Assembly: GCF_000165395.2 (NCBI RefSeq)
Contig: NW_026261571.1
Span: 1,636,501 to 1,700,500, forward strand
DNA from: Babesia bovis T2Bo
Lineage: Eukaryota; Apicomplexa; Aconoidasida; Piroplasmida; Babesiidae
DNA: 64,000 nucleotides
Reading direction: 5' to 3'
Both the position numbers and the translations under genes were made by a program. How positions within the stretch are numbered: the stretch's first letter is position 1; each line of letters opens with the position of its first letter. Shown in pieces: positions 43,433 to 53,767 of this stretch. The notes beneath the pieces are model-generated. The model did not search any database and was not told the origin of the DNA. It worked only from the letters and a program-made list of their open reading frames with translations.

Positions 43433-43807
43433 ATGTTTATACGTTTGGTTACTTCCAGTGCTAAGAATATAGCGTTCAATCAGGCGATAATTAACTGTCG
43501 CCGTGTGTCCGCCGAAAGCTTCAATCCTCTGACAAGATTAGTCAACGATCATTTTGAAGATAACATATTATATCGCGTTGATAGTGTAATCAACACACAT
43601 ATGTTTAGCTTAACGACTTACGACAGAAATATCAGGAGAATTGAACCATCCATATTGACAATTAATAACTGGCAGCTCTTATGCTGTGATTTAACAACCA
43701 AAGATATTGATCGCAATGCTTACAGATGTAGAAACAAAACAACCAAACTTGCCATCAAAAAAAGAAGACGTCGTATGGGAGAACGAGTCAGCTTGCGGTA
43801 CCGTTAA
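43433..43807 (+). CDS. Small basic protein, possibly mitoribosomal mS38-like
   Basis: Single exon, 124 residues. The N-terminus (MFIRLVTSSAKNIAFNQ) looks like a mitochondrial presequence. The last ~25 residues are strongly basic (KLAIKKRRRRMGERVSLRYR) and resemble the C-terminal motif of mitoribosomal protein mS38/AURKAIP1 and Cox24. The match is short, so the family assignment is tentative. The stop codon is 10 nt before the preferred PIG-C start, and would overlap PIG-C by 92 nt if PIG-C begins at 43716. Confidence 0.6.
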   Translation: MFIRLVTSSAKNIAFNQAIINCRRVSAESFNPLTRLVNDHFEDNILYRVDSVINTHMFSLTTYDRNIRRIEPSILTINNWQLLCCDLTTKDIDRNAYRCRNKTTKLAIKKRRRRMGERVSLRYR

Positions 43808-43817
43808 AGAGATCTCA

Positions 43818-44959
43818 ATGCTACCATGGGAACGTGTTATGTACAAGCGCCAGGCTTATCCGCCTAATTACGTGAGCAGTGATTTTTTACGAGGACTGAG
43901 CGAGAATGGGTCTAATTGCTATACCCTGTGGGATCTATGCCCAAAGACCATGATGTTAACGCAGCATTGCAGCACTATGCTGCTTATGGCACGCATGTTC
44001 CTGCTCATCAAGGATGACGTCATACCCCTGGAGTGAGTTTACAATGGGTATTACTCATAGAACATAGGTATGTAGAGGGCGCAGCAGTACTGGCTATTAT
44101 TAGTTTTTGTATTGTGATGTACCTGACTAAGGCTACCCTAACTGGTATGATAATAAGTGTTGCTCATACCAATTTGCTTAGATCGATTTCAACATATCAG
44201 ATTTGCATTTATAGTCCACTTCACATTGCAGGTAAATGAGTGGTGATGCGAACATAAAATTGTGCAGATACTTCAACCGGTGTTACAGACATTGACCTCC
44301 TCCTTCACATATGACACCATATACGCCTTAGCCATTATGGTATCGTTGATCAGCATTTTTACGCAAGACTATGGAATTACGGGAAATGAGGAAATATATG
44401 TAAAGAGTGCCGACACACTACCAATGAACTGTCTCATAGTAGTTGCCATTTTGATTTCCTCTCGTTTCGGATGTTCGCAGAAGGTAGCTAACGTTTATTG
44501 ATAACTTAATACATATAGGCAACCGCGTACATGCAACTCTACGTGATGTATGTTGTTATTTATCATACTTATGGATCCAATAGGACATTCATGATGCTGC
44601 CCTTGCTTCAAAGATTCATGATGGTAAGGTACATCAATTCAGCTTGCAAAACCTAACAGACACACAATCACACCAAACTTGTTTATTTGATGACTCTGGG
44701 CATTATTATATTGACATCATGGTGCCTTTACTGCTATCATATCGCACTGGTTCCCGTATACATGTTAGGGTTAGTTGTCGGTCATTGTTAGATAGACATC
44801 GGCAGGAATATCATCGTAAATGTAATAGGCCCTCTTGTGTATATATATGCCCAGAAATACAAACGGTATGTTAGCGTGAAATCCGAATTTATTGATTATA
44901 GGAATGTATCTGGACCATGGAATCCCGACCAAGTCCCACATAATAGAAACTGTAACTAA
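43818..44959 (+). CDS. PIGC: GPI-GlcNAc transferase subunit PIG-C/GPI2
   Basis: Eight exons: 43818-44032, 44068-44144, 44182-44231, 44268-44483, 44519-44623, 44660-44769, 44806-44865 and 44902-44959; introns 35, 37, 36, 35, 36, 36 and 36 nt; 296 residues, the usual PIG-C length. PIG-C is a multi-pass ER membrane subunit of the enzyme that makes GlcNAc-PI, the first step of GPI anchor synthesis. Hallmarks are the N-terminal WERVMYKRQAYPPNYVSSDFL, the central LTSSFTYDTIYALAI with the DYG that follows, and the C-terminal NVSGPWNPD. An in-frame ATG at 43716 would add 34 residues. GPI-anchored surface proteins are major antigens in Babesia. Confidence 0.9.
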
Positions 44960-44987
44960 ACACACAGTTTTCTTACTAATAATTACC

Positions 44988-45411
44988 ATGGTATTTGAAA
45001 AATCGCAAGCTACATGTAAATAGTAAGTCAACTGAAAAGGATGCGATAGTATGCTCATTAAATGTCCATCTTACCGTGTATTTGTTAACAGCTGCACACC
45101 AGACACGACGTCATATCACTGATAATCCATATGCAGCAGCACAAGTGTTAAGTTTCCGTCAGAAAGATTTTGCCAGTATGCCCTCAAGGTACTGAACTCG
45201 GAGCCAAAGACACACGAAGACCGAGCTGCTGTTACCTATACAAGTGAAGGGCCTATACTGAATGTGTAAGTTTTACTATTAAATTACACTTTATATCTGT
45301 AGAAACATAGATGCTGTTAACCCGCGGACGTTAAGGTTAAAAGTAAACACTTTCTACGAAACATGCTACCTAGTATCTTCCATACTTGAGGCGTTCCCAG
45401 AGAACGTATAA
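44988..45411 (+). CDS. PCC1: KEOPS/EKC complex subunit Pcc1
   Basis: Exons 44988-45015, 45050-45144, 45189-45265 and 45303-45411 (introns 34, 44, 37 nt) encode 102 residues. Pcc1 is the small dimerising subunit of KEOPS, which makes the t6A modification of tRNA. Family marks are LNVHLTVYL in the first strand, AAAQVLNSEPK at the first helix end and NPRTLRLKVNTFYET in the second alpha-beta unit. The middle intron has a weak donor (GTGTTA) and its position is the least certain. The start lies 28 nt after the PIG-C stop and the stop lies 39 nt from the convergent gene at 45451. Confidence 0.75.
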
Positions 45412-45450
45412 GGTATGTATTACCGCATGAAGATATGGAATCATCGTAGA

Positions 45451-46044
45451 TCAAGATTCGACCACAGCAGGAGTGGTATTTATCTTTTCCTTAAGTTTTG
45501 ACCACTTAGTATGTAGCTGGGTGGCATTGTGCATCAGATCGTCATAGCATTTCTTAAGATAATATGACCAATAATAGACTACCATCTTGTCAAAGGGTTC
45601 GTCAAATCCAACGTCTAAAAATGTAGTTTCCTCCATAGGTTGTTTAAGCAACTGCTGAGATGCACTGTTGTAACGGTTGTTGATGTAATCTAACTTTAAC
45701 AATTGCAAATCATTTATAAAGTCCCGAACCCATATATTGTTTATTGTAGTGCACGCTTCCTTATTCGTTTCGGTGTCCAATGCCACCAGATTGAAAGAAC
45801 CTGCATCCATAGCTTGTTTGAAGTTATCCGCTACCACTCGACGAGCGTTCAGCATCATGTTTGTTATCAAAACATCAAATTGCTCTAAAAATTCATGGTT
45901 GGTATTAGCTCCGGTGTACCAATTATAATGACTGAAATCCGACACATATAGTGGCAATGTGAAAGTATATTGATCACCCAGGGTCACACGAAAATGTGGC
46001 AGCATACCCAATGCCAAAAGGCAAATGATTTTTGTCGAATACAT
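45451..46044 (-). CDS. Secreted hypothetical protein
   Basis: Single exon, 197 residues of unrecognised family. A clear signal peptide is present (STKIICLLALGMLPHFRV, cleavage near residue 23). The mature part is predicted helical with two Cys and no second membrane helix; potential N-glycosylation sites (NNT, NAT) are seen near the C-terminus. Parasite surface, parasitophorous or exported location is possible. It is the neighbour of another signal-peptide ORF on the same strand, but the two show no obvious similarity. Confidence 0.7.
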   Translation of the reverse strand: MYSTKIICLLALGMLPHFRVTLGDQYTFTLPLYVSDFSHYNWYTGANTNHEFLEQFDVLITNMMLNARRVVADNFKQAMDAGSFNLVALDTETNKEACTTINNIWVRDFINDLQLLKLDYINNRYNSASQQLLKQPMEETTFLDVGFDEPFDKMVVYYWSYYLKKCYDDLMHNATQLHTKWSKLKEKINTTPAVVES

Positions 46045-46507
46045 CGGGAAATATTATTTATGTAAAATACAACTATATTATCTAGATCCTAAATTTCATA
46101 AATCAAATGACAACTCCAATCTTGTAACCCTTGTTCATGAGTGATTATGTTCTTAAAATCAATCCTACTGTTGTTATCATGTGTTTAAAAAATGATCCGG
46201 TATGGTAGGCTCGATTTTTCCTCATATTTTCGAATGGTCAGAAATTTGTTTCCTTTTTCAGATGTACTTTTCGTGTCCGACAATTTGGAAGATGCATAAT
46301 ACCAGTGTTGCAGAAATGCAATATTGCTTCACGTAGCTTGCAGATCCATGTTATATAATTGCAAATCTTTGGCGGCTTATAACATAGAATTTTACACTGT
46401 CACCACATATCATATCAGTAGAACTGTAATTCATATACATTGTTAAATTCGCTACAAAGTATAACAAACATTATATATTAACATTTTATTGTGCGATTAT
46501 ATTAATT
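46045..46507. other. Spacer between two secreted-protein genes
   Basis: 463 bp, AT-rich, no gene seen; 5' region of the gene at 45451. Confidence 0.4.
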
Positions 46508-47215
46508 TTAACGTGTTAAATAACGAATGGTTGGTAGCAATGCAGAACCCAGCAACATTATAAAAATGGGTCGAACATTAAATGCATCAATAAGTAGATA
46601 AAGCCTACCAGTGGCTTTTACAGATGGTATATTGTCAACATTCCATGCAAGACGTTTAACTTCCGCCTCTAACAGAGCCATGCGCTTCTTTCGGTAACGG
46701 CTTAACTTCTCCGCCATATCAATGTATGTCATCCCAATGCAGTACTTTTCCTTTTTTATTTTTGCATCAACGGAATCTTTCTCAGTAAAATTACTGTGCG
46801 CATAGCCCAGCAACATTCGTTGTGCATAATGTAACATCTTCAGTGTCTGGAGATCTACCAACACCGTGTGGCAGCGAACGTAATCCTTAACCATTTGCTG
46901 ACTCAGATAAAACAATACCCTGGGATATATTAAGTTTTCATTAATAACACGATACTCTTTGCGTAGCCGCATTATAAACTCAGAAACCTGATTTGTGAAA
47001 CCAGTATAAAACGCTGTCTCGATCACTGGTTCAATAGTAATTTGTGGGTACTCCTTAACTTTTTCTAAGCCATCAGCTGGTACTTTGGGATCAGTACCAA
47101 TGTTATAATAGTCACTGGTACAAGCCAACATATTTGGGCAGCGCGGCCCAAACAGCAATATGCTGCTGGACGCATAATGAACCCCCAAAATGATGGTGTA
47201 TAAAATTATGTACAT
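46508..47215 (-). CDS. Secreted hypothetical protein with C-terminal hydrophobic tail
   Basis: Single exon, 235 residues. The N-terminus is a signal peptide (IILYTIILGVHYASSS) and the C-terminus is hydrophobic (PIFIMLLGSALLPTIRYL), which could be a membrane anchor or a GPI-attachment signal. The region between is helical with four Cys. No family is recognised. Length and topology are like those of small piroplasm surface antigens, but no similarity was established. Confidence 0.68.
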   Translation of the reverse strand: MYIILYTIILGVHYASSSILLFGPRCPNMLACTSDYYNIGTDPKVPADGLEKVKEYPQITIEPVIETAFYTGFTNQVSEFIMRLRKEYRVINENLIYPRVLFYLSQQMVKDYVRCHTVLVDLQTLKMLHYAQRMLLGYAHSNFTEKDSVDAKIKKEKYCIGMTYIDMAEKLSRYRKKRMALLEAEVKRLAWNVDNIPSVKATGRLYLLIDAFNVRPIFIMLLGSALLPTIRYLTR

Positions 47216-47314
47216 TGCGTTGGTTTTTATTTTGATTTAGTATGATATAAAGAAACAAGTAAAAAGATCTACAACGATAAAGCAAAGGTGAATTTCATCA
47301 GACAAATGAAAGAT

Positions 47315-49321
47315 CTATCCAATCAAGGAAAGATTTTTCCGTGGTACTAACATCTCAGGGCTCTTTACGGGCCACAAAGCTAAGCCGCATCCTACAGGAC
47401 TATGATCGCTCGTAAGGAGAATATTTTTATCATTGGGTTGAACAGATGTATATGTTGTGTCATCAATTTGGAGGCATGTACGTAACTCTGGGATAGACCA
47501 CTTTAAAACACGGTCAGTCCACGATGGAACACGATCCTTTACGTTGCCACCTTTGTACCAGTGTGTTTCATAAAGAGTATGGTAAGCGCTATCTGCCCAG
47601 TTATCTTTACTGTGGTCAGCCACATCTCTGTCATCACGCATCTTGTATGTTGGGAAAAAGCGTACAACGCCTTCCTCAAACTTCATGTCGGCGAACAATG
47701 AAGCTCCTCTGGAGTAGAATTCATCGTTGCAAAATAGCTCTTGTACATGGCCATTGTTTAAAAGCATTAATGCCTGTCGGGTAGAAATGTTAGATACCCT
47801 GAAGTTGAAATCACCGGTCCATAATATATGATGGAAAACATCATGTAGAGAACTCCCGGAGACACCGTAAACATAACACAGTTTTCCAATTACCTGTTTT
47901 ATTGCTTTCTCTCTAGATTTGCGCCCCGTTGGTAGGTGGCACCCTACTACGCAAACTAGATGATTGTATACCTTCATCTGGAATGTAACCAGACCTTTAC
48001 TCCTATTGATACGACTTATGGGTATGGATCTTGACGGACCCATCTCAACTATCTTTGAATCTAATAACTCCTTACGTATCCATACAGCGATGCTTGTGCT
48101 TTTCGTCTTTAGGAAGGCGCCATCGCCGTGACCAGATAGCTTGTCATTTTCAAGGGGTATTCTAACATAGTCTTCATTAGATTGCCGTAGCAAGTATTTA
48201 GTTATTGAAATGAACATACCACAAGATAGAGTTTCTTGTAGTGATATTATATAGATATCATAACCCATGGGGATCCAATCGTTCAATGGCTCGTTGTCTT
48301 CTTCAGTGAGAGGTTTAAGCTGTATCGTAGATTGACGAAGTCGGATCAAAGGTGATTTAGAATGATTTACAGGAACCTTCCTTTCATTGATAGGGGGAAA
48401 TGACGTTTTGCTTTTATCAAGCACAAAAAACCCGTTAGTATCAGTTTTTCTAGAGACATATTTGGGAACAATGGGGGATTCAACAAACACATCTTTTTGT
48501 GATGTATTATCTGCAAGCCGTCGTTGGATAGCATCCCTACGAGCCCTAACGAAACCGACATCTGAGTAGTTTATTGGCCATGAATCCTCATCACGCAAAT
48601 CATGTTGTTTTGAAAGATCACGATTTCTATTAGGATTTAGTGAATATGAAACGTCATATGATTGTATACTGTTGGTTGTTGTATTTAGGTAAAACATATT
48701 TTCGTCACTTACAGTGCTCAATGCTACCTGTTCCTCTTTTGGTTTTGTACGGCTGTCATTATATAACAATTTTTTTGACTTATTAATAAATGTTATATAA
48801 CGTCTGTCAGAAAAAAGTTCGTCATCTTCGCTACCGTTTAATCTGCAATACGTTCTCTTACGAATATATCCTATTCCACCCTTTACATAAGTCACACTGC
48901 CACTATAAAGCTGGCCAACACGTTTGCAAAAAGAACCAATGACTCCGTACAACGCTTGAGCCGGACGATAGATGTGATTCGTCCAACGGTTCTCATTATC
49001 GGATGTTGGTTTGAGTGTTACTGATTCGTCTGGATCTTGGTATGCACAATTCCACGTACCAACAAAAATCCTAATAGGGCGTGCGGAGAGATCACGCTTA
49101 TCATCATCATTTTGATTTTTTAAAATAGAAGTATTTCGTTTAAACTTTCGTTGATGTGAATATGTGGAATTCAAGTTAACACCAATGTTTTTATTTGATT
49201 GATTGTAATTTGATATTCTTATACGATTTAAAGCATTGGTATACATATGAAATGGTGTTATTTGATTTTCCGATTTACAGTCAGAATCATAGAAAGGGGG
49301 ATCGTCATTGACAAACACCAT
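47315..49321 (-). CDS. Inositol 5-phosphatase-fold protein (third paralogue)
   Basis: Single exon, 668 residues. The endonuclease/exonuclease/phosphatase fold begins near residue 85 with IFVGTWNCAYQDP, but it is interrupted by a ~250-residue Arg/Ser/Asn-rich low-complexity insert before the next core strand (YIISLQETLSCG). Downstream motifs are WTGDFNFRVS, VPSWTDRVLKW and LLTSDHSPVGC, matching the 5-phosphatase catalytic set, so activity is plausible. There is no signal peptide. It shares no DNA-level block with the two other 5-phosphatases. The insert is unusual for the family. Confidence 0.85.
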   Translation of the reverse strand: MVFVNDDPPFYDSDCKSENQITPFHMYTNALNRIRISNYNQSNKNIGVNLNSTYSHQRKFKRNTSILKNQNDDDKRDLSARPIRIFVGTWNCAYQDPDESVTLKPTSDNENRWTNHIYRPAQALYGVIGSFCKRVGQLYSGSVTYVKGGIGYIRKRTYCRLNGSEDDELFSDRRYITFINKSKKLLYNDSRTKPKEEQVALSTVSDENMFYLNTTTNSIQSYDVSYSLNPNRNRDLSKQHDLRDEDSWPINYSDVGFVRARRDAIQRRLADNTSQKDVFVESPIVPKYVSRKTDTNGFFVLDKSKTSFPPINERKVPVNHSKSPLIRLRQSTIQLKPLTEEDNEPLNDWIPMGYDIYIISLQETLSCGMFISITKYLLRQSNEDYVRIPLENDKLSGHGDGAFLKTKSTSIAVWIRKELLDSKIVEMGPSRSIPISRINRSKGLVTFQMKVYNHLVCVVGCHLPTGRKSREKAIKQVIGKLCYVYGVSGSSLHDVFHHILWTGDFNFRVSNISTRQALMLLNNGHVQELFCNDEFYSRGASLFADMKFEEGVVRFFPTYKMRDDRDVADHSKDNWADSAYHTLYETHWYKGGNVKDRVPSWTDRVLKWSIPELRTCLQIDDTTYTSVQPNDKNILLTSDHSPVGCGLALWPVKSPEMLVPRKNLSLIG

Positions 49322-50118
49322 CGCAGATATAACTTGAATTTTGTCATTTGTTCAAATTCATTACAACAGTCATAAGATGTTAAGTGGCTACACATGTGAT
49401 TTCAATCTAAAATTATTATATTGACATACGAAGTGGTGGCACTAATGAACTCATGGTGTCTACATTGAATAAATACTCTACAAAACAACGATACCACCCA
49501 TCGTAAGTGAACTATCATGATGAGAATATGCGTTATTCATGCGACAAAAGTGGCATATCCTAAGTATCTGCTGTACATAAGATGCCACGAGGATTGTGAC
49601 CATGTCTCAAGAAACAGATCGAAGAACCGCTGTACACTAAGCGTCACCATGAGCTAACAATAAAACGGCTCAATTCAATACTAACCTTTATTTATGCAAC
49701 AAGCCTGAAAAGGCGGTAATCCATTGAGCCATGAAAGGGCATATAAAAATAATAATTAGCACCCGGTTTAAAGAACAAACTGAATAAATACTACCCAGAT
49801 AATTTATGTGTAGAACATATATAACATAACGAGTCAGTTATGCACCTTAAAAACAAAAACCGCAAATTATGCTATTGGAAATAATGTATAAACAACGACA
49901 CAATTCATATCTTACCGACATAATCATTGAAAAAACTGCACAGGGTGGTCTGTTCAGATGTTATCAGCTAGATGTGTAACTTTTACCTCAGTTCCATGTG
50001 GCCTTTTCGTTCAAGTAGATGGGCTCCGCTACCCCTATCAATAGGCATATCATACCGATGGAGTTATCATGTAAATGCTAGTAACGATATTTATTTACAA
50101 AATATAAATGCTTAAAAT
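49322..50118. promoter_or_regulatory. Divergent intergenic region
   Basis: 797 bp between opposite start codons of the 5-phosphatase-fold gene and snurportin. No gene is supported. Confidence 0.4.
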
Positions 50119-51513
50119 ATGGAAGATTGTGAAAATCCAGGGAGTTCTGTAACTCGCCTGGGTGAACGATTACAAAGTAAGCGTATTATCAATCTAGGCG
50201 CGGTTACACGTGAACGTCGACTGGTTTCATTAAGGACACTTAGACAGAATGTCGTAGAATCAAAGCGAACGGCATTTCTTGATAGGTTGATGAGAGCATT
50301 TACTGATACTAGTGACGATTCCGTAATAGACGACATTCCAATTGAAACAGATAACAACAGTATCACAACCATCAAATCCTTAGAATCTATTGAATCACCT
50401 TTGCAAGATTCATATGATGATCTCTTTTTTGAGATATTGTCAGAAAGAAATAAACAGAACTACCGAAATGTAATGGGTATATTAACCGTACATGAATTTC
50501 TTCTAGCCACAGAAATGGTAATACGGGAAGAAGCTATCGCACTTAAGAATAGCCTAATGTTTGTTCGACCCGAAGGGTCACGTGTGCTAATCATAGTTGT
50601 TAATAACCGGGCAAGAGTTTATAGAAAAAATGGGTTCAAATGTACCACTTTCAAGGTAGCATTTACGAAAGGTCCGACTGTTCTCGATTGTATTGTTAAC
50701 GATATTGGATACGAGAAAAACAAACACGGCTACAACATGAAGTACTACGTTCTGGATGTGCTGGTATACAATGGCTATTCGATGGCCCATTCTGATACAG
50801 AATGCCGCACGTTCTTTATTAAGAGCAGGTATTTTATTAATGCTCTTTCATATATGATTTTTATTTAGGCTTGAAGAAGCAGGGTCACAATATTGTAATC
50901 CCAGTTTTGTCATGTTGACCTACAACGAATGCACTCCTGAAAACATGCGCGATGCATATTATCAGTAGGTTTTATGCTGATCTATACCAACATGCATCAG
51001 ATTGAAAACCTTAGATTATGAAACGGACTCCATAGTCTTTGTAGATCGTGCAGCTAATTACGTTGGTGGTTACAATCCAAATTGGCTATGCTGGAGAGAC
51101 GCGAATACCTCAAAATACTGTACAATGTCACGGCCTGGGCCAATACACGCTCGTATAATATACAATTCGAAAAGTAAATCGCTGAAGACACTAGATGACA
51201 TTGATCTAGGGCCTTCTCCTCATTGGATAGAATACGATCACGACAAGGTCCTCAAGTAAGTTATACCTCGATGGATGAATCATGTGGATATAGGGTGTTG
51301 ATAAAAAATGTCAACCTTTCTAACCTATCTATAGAGGAAATTTCCCTGTCTCCAGATGCGACAAATCCCACTAGATTGTCAAGAATGAACCTAGAGACTG
51401 CAGATTCGCATAGGAAAATAATCAGAAGGTTCATATTGGAGAACCAAACAGACCCCAATCCAGAAGATTCATACAATCGATTAATAGACGCCGTAGAAGC
51501 CGTCGATTATTAA
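50119..51513 (+). CDS. Snurportin-1 (m3G-cap adaptor for snRNP import)
   Basis: Exons 50119-50828, 50869-50964, 51001-51255 and 51294-51513 (introns 40, 36, 38 nt); 426 residues. Snurportin binds the trimethylguanosine cap of U snRNPs and importin beta. The cap-binding domain shows FVRPEGSRVLIIVVNNRA, TVLDCIVNDI, YYVLDVLVYNGYSMAHSDTECR and, at its end, the WLCWRD. The Arg-rich N-terminal helix (RLGERLQSKRIINLGAVTRE) is compatible with the importin-beta-binding element. The stop codon ends at 51513, immediately adjacent to the acylphosphatase stop on the other strand. Confidence 0.82.
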
Positions 51514-51807
51514 TCATCTGATGATATCAAATGAATCGTAATCAAAATCTCCAGTCTTTTCACTCATGGCAAAATCACATGATTTAATTTCCGAATTAGG
51601 AGATCCTACCTTTTCTAGAAATTGGCGAAATGCATTCATCGATTCGACATTGTGCGATTGACATTGTCCAAATACAGTGCCGTCGTTATCATTCTTCACA
51701 AAACCTCTGATCCCAAGCTTGTCTGCTTCTTGCTTAGTATACTTTCTAAAAAATACGCCTTGGACTCGTCCATATACACGATAACTGGCAACATATATGC
51801 GCGTCAT
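51514..51807 (-). CDS. Acylphosphatase
   Basis: 97 residues from the ATG at 51807 (an in-frame ATG 33 bp upstream is less likely). Acylphosphatase hydrolyses acyl phosphates. The active-site pattern is complete: [14 protein letters not shown] has the phosphate-binding loop and catalytic Arg, and [11 protein letters not shown] contains the catalytic Asn. The length equals the usual ~98-residue single domain. The reading frame is intronless. Confidence 0.93.
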   Translation of the reverse strand: MTRIYVASYRVYGRVQGVFFRKYTKQEADKLGIRGFVKNDNDGTVFGQCQSHNVESMNAFRQFLEKVGSPNSEIKSCDFAMSEKTGDFDYDSFDIIR

Positions 51808-51840
51808 TATGGTAATTATTCGATAAAATGGTGGAATCAA

Positions 51841-53767
51841 CGTACTGTGCTATGCTTTTGATCAGCAATAGTAAGCTTCATATTACAACAAACATGAAAT
51901 AATTAATGGACTGTATTAATCATAATAAATATACACCACGAAAAGTTATAAGATACAAATTTCAACATCTTACCCCAATGATGCTACATATCTAATGGCG
52001 TGTTTTATTAACACACAACATGTTTTCACAAATCACATTTAAGGCATACAGTTTTGAAATAAATTTTGGGAAATCATATTAGAGTTTAAAATGCCAAAGA
52101 CGCTAGAAAATTTTAATATCTAAATGCCCCGGGTCATAGATTAAATTTCCAAGGGTACATTAGCATTATTACATAGATAGAAAACTTAACACACATGCTC
52201 TTATCTTAATTCAATCATGATTATAAATGTTGCAAGTAATGATGCAACCTACGACAGCGCGTTGGTTTGGATACTAAAAAGGAATCATTATTTTAAAGCG
52301 GGATAAGATGCAAGTATAACACATATTCGCGTATATTACATATTTTATGAGCTTTCCTATGATAAAAGCATAGATCCAGTCTAACTAAAGAAGAAAAAAT
52401 ACTATTTATAAATAATAAATTCGATTGACACCTGGTATAATTCGTCTCCTTATTGTCAATCGAGTAACAATCAATCAAATTATATAATTTATCAAATATG
52501 TAAAAATTTTAGGCGCAAACATGTGTGTGACACACTCCTTAAAATACGTACAGAAAACGCCGTTAATATACCAGCTAGTCGACGCGCGACCTAGGGCACC
52601 ACAATACAAAAACCATTGACAGCGCGACAACCATCAGTATAAACAGCATATTTTCATGATATATATTTTTAGCTAACAAAAGGGGTGATTTCCGTCCATC
52701 ACAAGAACCGGGCACCGTTTAAATAACATAATTCTGTGTTTGGCTCTTCCCATTTTTTAACCATATTTTTTAGGTATGTTTTACATAAATTTTATCGTTG
52801 TGCATTAATCATTCAAATTGATGTGTAAATAAACGTGACAGTGTTACTGTAACTTTATATTGCCATGTTATAGATATGTGAATTTAACAAATAGAAACGT
52901 TTGGTTGGCATATTTCATTATTCTTTGACTGTTTAATTTGTTGGTCATTTTATATTTTAGTAACTTTTATTATTGTTGTTTATCTACATAGTTAAAATGT
53001 TTGTATTCTCAAACTTGTTTGTAGATTACCTACTGTAGCTTTCATTAGGGGAAAGAAAATTCAAAAGGATCTGTTTATGTATAGGAAGCATACATAAAGT
53101 TATGATAACTTTTCCAGAACTTCCGAGATGTGATATTCTTTCATATATAACCCGTAGTCACTCTTATTGAGTTGTCGCGGTATATATGTAGATATGTGCG
53201 GTATTGCAAAATAGGTCCTAGTTGGGCTTAAATATAATCTGGGTGTAACAAGACCCATGGTTCTGCATAGCGTGAAGGATCAAGAAAATGATGTGTTTTA
53301 GGCTGTTTTTGGATGAGTGCGTAGTTTTTAGTGGTGTATAACACGTGTTACACTATATGTAAATCTCAGTAATCCTTTTGGAATTCATTACAAGAACCGG
53401 CAGCAGAATATACCGTTTCATCTTCTTTGGATGTATCATATAACATTGCAACCCATTTTCCGGAGGTTCATGAGATATATCAACAAAAATACAACAGCGA
53501 ATGCTGAGTGTTAGTGGTTTCATGCCTTGAAGGACGGTTGGCAAGATATACATCGATCGCGGTTTTTGCATAACTTGTTGTGGATTAGTTTCTGGTGAAA
53601 TCGATACGCGTGATACAGTTATTATTTCGACGTATATCCTTTTGCGTTGTTTATAATTATCCACGTCTTCAACAATTGACAAGTGTACCCTTTTACTAGG
53701 TCGTTTTTTTTCTCAATACCGCAACCTTGTATTGTTTATATTGAATATTTACCATTATTTTGGCAAT
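51841..53767. other. Gene-poor AT-rich stretch
   Basis: About 1.9 kb without a convincing gene. It contains one minus-strand ORF of 109 codons (53353-53682) with weak coding signal and no domain. A possible unannotated transcript, or promoter of the PRL gene, cannot be excluded. Confidence 0.4.

Noticed and set aside
43716..43817. Upstream ATG for PIG-C
   Set aside because: It would overlap the previous gene by 92 nt; the downstream ATG gives the normal family length of 296 residues.
53353..53682. 109-codon minus-strand ORF upstream of PRL
   Set aside because: No domain, no intron pattern and weak coding character; left as part of the gene-poor stretch.
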